Below are positions 42,085-44,386 of a stretch of DNA of 44,386 bases, in pieces. Position numbers and translations under genes: made by a program. The notes under the pieces are model-generated. The model saw nothing but the letters and a program-made list of their open reading frames with translations, was not told the DNA's origin and did not search any database. This DNA is from an uncultured Granulosicoccaceae bacterium (lineage in GTDB: Bacteria > Pseudomonadota > Gammaproteobacteria > Granulosicoccales > Granulosicoccaceae), in the NCBI GenBank assembly GCA_938005265.1, contig CALLOA010000005.1, forward strand, positions 1 to 44,386. Reading direction: 5' to 3'. Each line of letters starts with the position of its first letter. The first letter of the stretch is position 1.

Positions 42085-43302
42085 TCAGGCAGCTTGCTGC
42101 CTCACTTTTTCAACGATGGATTTAAATTCCGCATCACTCAGGATATCGCGCTTCTGAATACCTTGTTGTTTGACCTCGGTAAGCATGGCAGTAACCTGAT
42201 CATCGTCTGCTTCACCCAAGCCCAGTTCGCCGAGCTTATATACGATTGAAGCCTTGCCGCTCTTTTTACCCAGCACAACTTCACCAGCACGACCGGTTAA
42301 CTGCGGGTGGGTACCAAACATGACTAGTGGATCTTCCATGACATACTGAATGCCGATACCGGATTCACGGATGAAGTTACCAGAGCCCAGCACTGGCTTG
42401 TTGCGGGCAATCTCTATGTTGGAAAGTTCGGCCAGCATGTCACCCAATTCAGGCAGCTTATCCAGACGGTAGCCTGTTTCGTAGCCATACAATAAATCAA
42501 GCCCCAGCATCAATTCTTCAAGTGCAGCATTACCGGTTCTCTCACCAAGACCGTTTCCACAACTGTGTACCACTTCAGCACCAGCGGTAACAGCTGCCAG
42601 TTCTGTCGCGACTCCCATACCGAAATCGTTGTGTGTATGGATTTCTATTGGCAGGCCGGTCATATCTTTAACCCAACGAACCATGTATTTGATAGCTTCC
42701 GGGGTTGCACACCCCATGGTATCTACAATGCCGATTGAATCCGGCATGGCTTCCTGGGAAATAGCCTTGCATAAGTTTGTGAGGTCTTCTTCACGTGCAC
42801 GCGTGGTGTCATAGGGGAAGTACACCGCGTACAAACCCTGTTCGCGAGCATAATTGATCACGTCCTTGCTCTTTTTGAACACATCTTCCCAAGTCCAGCC
42901 AAACTGGGTAACGAGCTTCGGATACCCAATTGGAACTTCGATGATGACCCCATGAGCGCCACATTCAAGCGCCATGTCGATGTCCTGTTTCATTGCCCGG
43001 GCAAAGGTGAAAATGCGAGACTTCAAACCCAGCTTTGAAATTTCTTTAATCGCCTCGGCATCCTGCGGTGAAACTGCCGGCATACCTGCTTCGATTCGCT
43101 CGACACCAACTTCATCCAGCTTGGTAGCGATCTTTATTTTGTCATCGATAGAAAACACAACTCCCGGAGTCTGTTCACCATCACGCAATGTGGCATCATG
43201 AATTTCGACCTTTTCAGGCAGCTCCAGCCCACTGCGGACATCAGCTTTGAAATTGTAGGGGCTCACCCACCACTTACCATCTACGGAATGCGTTTCGCGC
43301 AT
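42085..43302 (-). CDS. LeuA/homocitrate synthase-like acyltransferase (DRE-TIM family)
   Basis: A 405-residue DRE-TIM metallolyase, the family that condenses acetyl-CoA with 2-oxo acids (isopropylmalate, homocitrate, citramalate synthases) or cleaves HMG-CoA. The signatures are HDATLRDGEQTPGVVFS, IEIHTHNDFGMG (metal-binding His pair) and GNGLGERTGNAALEEL, the Claisen-condensing type motif. After the barrel it has VLGKKSGKASIVYKLGELG and no LeuA regulatory domain, so it resembles NifV-like homocitrate synthases more than full-length LeuA. GAGG lies 7 bases before the ATG. It is divergent from a GntR/FCD regulator, which probably controls it and may sense a related acid. A specialised catabolic or biosynthetic role is likely but unproven. 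Confidence 0.85.
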   Translation of the reverse strand: MRETHSVDGKWWVSPYNFKADVRSGLELPEKVEIHDATLRDGEQTPGVVFSIDDKIKIATKLDEVGVERIEAGMPAVSPQDAEAIKEISKLGLKSRIFTFARAMKQDIDMALECGAHGVIIEVPIGYPKLVTQFGWTWEDVFKKSKDVINYAREQGLYAVYFPYDTTRAREEDLTNLCKAISQEAMPDSIGIVDTMGCATPEAIKYMVRWVKDMTGLPIEIHTHNDFGMGVATELAAVTAGAEVVHSCGNGLGERTGNAALEELMLGLDLLYGYETGYRLDKLPELGDMLAELSNIEIARNKPVLGSGNFIRESGIGIQYVMEDPLVMFGTHPQLTGRAGEVVLGKKSGKASIVYKLGELGLGEADDDQVTAMLTEVKQQGIQKRDILSDAEFKSIVEKVRQQAA

Positions 43303-43523
43303 GTATCTGCCTCACTAGTAGGAATAACTCAGGAATTGACGAAGGATTTACAGCCAACTGGTACTATTAGGTGATTTTTATCATATATTTTGAGCATATA
43401 CAACAAAATACCCATATTATCCGATAGACTGCAAGCCAGGGCTTATACCATTCCAGCTATTTGAGACGTTTCAGACGGTGAACGATCGGTAAAATGAACA
43501 CGCATACACGCCCCGGCTAATCT
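43303..43523. promoter_or_regulatory. divergent promoter region with possible GntR site
   Basis: This 221-base region separates the LeuA-like gene from the GntR/FCD regulator. An AT-rich inverted repeat TATAT (43384-43388) / ATATA (43396-43400) with a 7-base centre lies near 43392. On the minus strand TTGTTG followed 18 bases later by GATAAA is a weak promoter candidate overlapping it. The match to known GntR operators is not close. Confidence 0.35.
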
Positions 43524-44189
43524 ATGAATAAAAAACTATCAGCAGAAACCGGCACCCAGTCGACCACGCAACGCGCCTACATAGCTCTGCGCGAGGCAAT
43601 TATCACAGGCGAAATCGCTCCGGGTGAGAAGCTCAAGGTCGAGACTCTTAAAAGCACCCTGGAAACCGGTGCATCACCGGTGCGCGAAGCACTGAGCCTA
43701 CTGACATCAGATCAGTTGGTGGAACGCCGCGACCAGCGTGGCTTTCGCGTAGCTGTGGCGAATAAAAAACAATTCGAAGAAATCCTCAGTTTGCGCTGCA
43801 AGCTCGAAGATCTGGCGTTAAGAGCCAGCATTGAAGCGGCCGATCAGGAGTGGGAAGAACGGCTGGTTTTGTCTCATCATCACATGACTAAGGCTTATTC
43901 CGAGCCTCACAGCGTATTTGAAAAACACCATAAAGAATTTCATATGGCATTGCTTAGCGCCTGTGGTTCACCCATCCTGCTACGATTTTGCGAACAGCTA
44001 TACGACCTTAACATTCGTTACCGCTACCTGGCTGTAAAGTCCAAAAGCTATGCCAAACGCGATGTCGCTGGTGAACATAAAGCCATTCTGGATGCGGCCA
44101 TCAATGGTGAAGTTGAAAAGGCATCAACCCAGCTGAGCAAGCACTACACTAAAACGGGTGGTTATTTGGCCGAGCTTATGGACACCTGA
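43524..44189 (+). CDS. GntR-family regulator with FCD domain
   Basis: A 221-residue transcription factor of the FadR/FCD group. The N-terminal winged helix-turn-helix (about 14-78) contains AYIALREAIITGEIAPGEKL and the recognition region GASPVREALSLLTSDQLVE. The C-terminal all-helical FCD domain (about 85-215) has LRCKLEDLALR, FEKHHKEFHMALLSACG and EHKAILDAAINGE, whose Asp/His residues commonly bind a metal and a carboxylate ligand. Such regulators often repress a divergent catabolic gene, here the LeuA-like enzyme. The ATG at 43524 has no strong Shine-Dalgarno. Confidence 0.92.
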   Translation: MNKKLSAETGTQSTTQRAYIALREAIITGEIAPGEKLKVETLKSTLETGASPVREALSLLTSDQLVERRDQRGFRVAVANKKQFEEILSLRCKLEDLALRASIEAADQEWEERLVLSHHHMTKAYSEPHSVFEKHHKEFHMALLSACGSPILLRFCEQLYDLNIRYRYLAVKSKSYAKRDVAGEHKAILDAAINGEVEKASTQLSKHYTKTGGYLAELMDT

Positions 44190-44290
44190 GAAATTTGCGC
44201 TGGCCGCACTGTGCATTGTTCATGTCTACATTAAACTTCTTACCAACTAACTAATTCCGGGGCGATTGCTCTTGACTGACATTGGTAGCT

Positions 44291-44386
44291 TCAGGCTTTA
44301 GTTTCAGACACCAGAATAAAATCAAAATCTACACGCAAGTAAGCACCCGGCACTTGGCCTGACAGCACAAAACCATCAGGGAAACT
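44291..44386 (-). CDS. C-terminal end of an unidentified gene (partial)
   Basis: The last 31 codons of a minus-strand frame run from the window edge to TGA at 44291-44293. The peptide starts SFPDGFVLSGQVPGAYLRVD and ends FDFILVSETKA; its Pro/Gly spacing and alternating hydrophobic pattern look like a real protein end with a closing beta strand. The family is not recognised from so little. It converges with the GntR gene across about 100 bases. Confidence 0.55.
   Translation of the reverse strand, partial: SFPDGFVLSGQVPGAYLRVDFDFILVSETKA

Noticed and set aside
1-44386. Genomic island or mobile element
   Set aside because: No integrase, transposase, terminal repeats, tRNA attachment site or sharp composition change was seen.

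Overview
The window reads as a chromosomal segment of a free-living, probably marine gammaproteobacterium. The evidence is HspQ, the glycogen genes glgC and glgX, a DctB/DctD pair, oligopeptidase B, an AspC/TyrB-type aminotransferase and two proteins ending in GlyGly-CTERM (rhombosortase-type) tails. Resemblance to large-genome Granulosicoccus-like lineages is only an impression. I see no rRNA, tRNA, CRISPR array, insertion sequence, integrase or phage gene.

Layout. (1) 1-4345: divergent glgC (interrupted by an in-frame TGA) and glgX, in glycogen synthesis and debranching. (2) 4382-9634: a secreted 5'-nucleotidase-like enzyme, an L-fucose/L-arabinose-isomerase-fold protein, aldose 1-epimerase and HspQ. 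(3) 10005-14969: dctB-dctD, whose regulator has GAFTNA in place of GAFTGA, then a structured noncoding stretch ending in a strong terminator, then a class IV aminotransferase. (4) 14988-19649: a cell-surface block on the minus strand, with a lipoprotein that duplicates the N-terminal domain of its neighbour, an M35 (aspzincin) metalloprotease with a GlyGly-CTERM anchor, and a lipoprotein with a long Ala/Gln/Glu hexapeptide repeat. (5) 20386-26655: a small DUF2783-like protein, malonyl-CoA synthetase, a DMT permease, an acyl-CoA thioesterase-like protein, a small membrane protein and an ABC exporter. (6) 26720-31486: an unrecognised 458-residue protein divergent from a compact operon of galacturonokinase-like kinase, sugar-1-phosphate nucleotidylyltransferase and class II HDAC-like amidohydrolase. 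(7) 31517-40553: seven genes on the minus strand, comprising oligopeptidase B, a PhyH oxygenase, a MacA/MacB-type exporter, a second 2-oxoglutarate oxygenase and a GlyGly-CTERM protein. (8) 40696-44386: aromatic/aspartate aminotransferase, a LeuA/homocitrate-synthase-like enzyme divergent from a GntR/FCD regulator, and the tail of an unidentified gene.

The most interesting elements are the kinase-nucleotidyltransferase-deacetylase operon (a possible sugar-nucleotide salvage route), the M35 protease with its stand-alone N-domain lipoprotein, the exporter flanked by two unrelated-looking 2OG oxygenases and a peptidase, the nonsense codon in glgC, and a recurrent pattern of short tandem duplications (16-19 bp period) in the intergenic regions. 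Gene functions are assigned from recalled family motifs; no database search was run.
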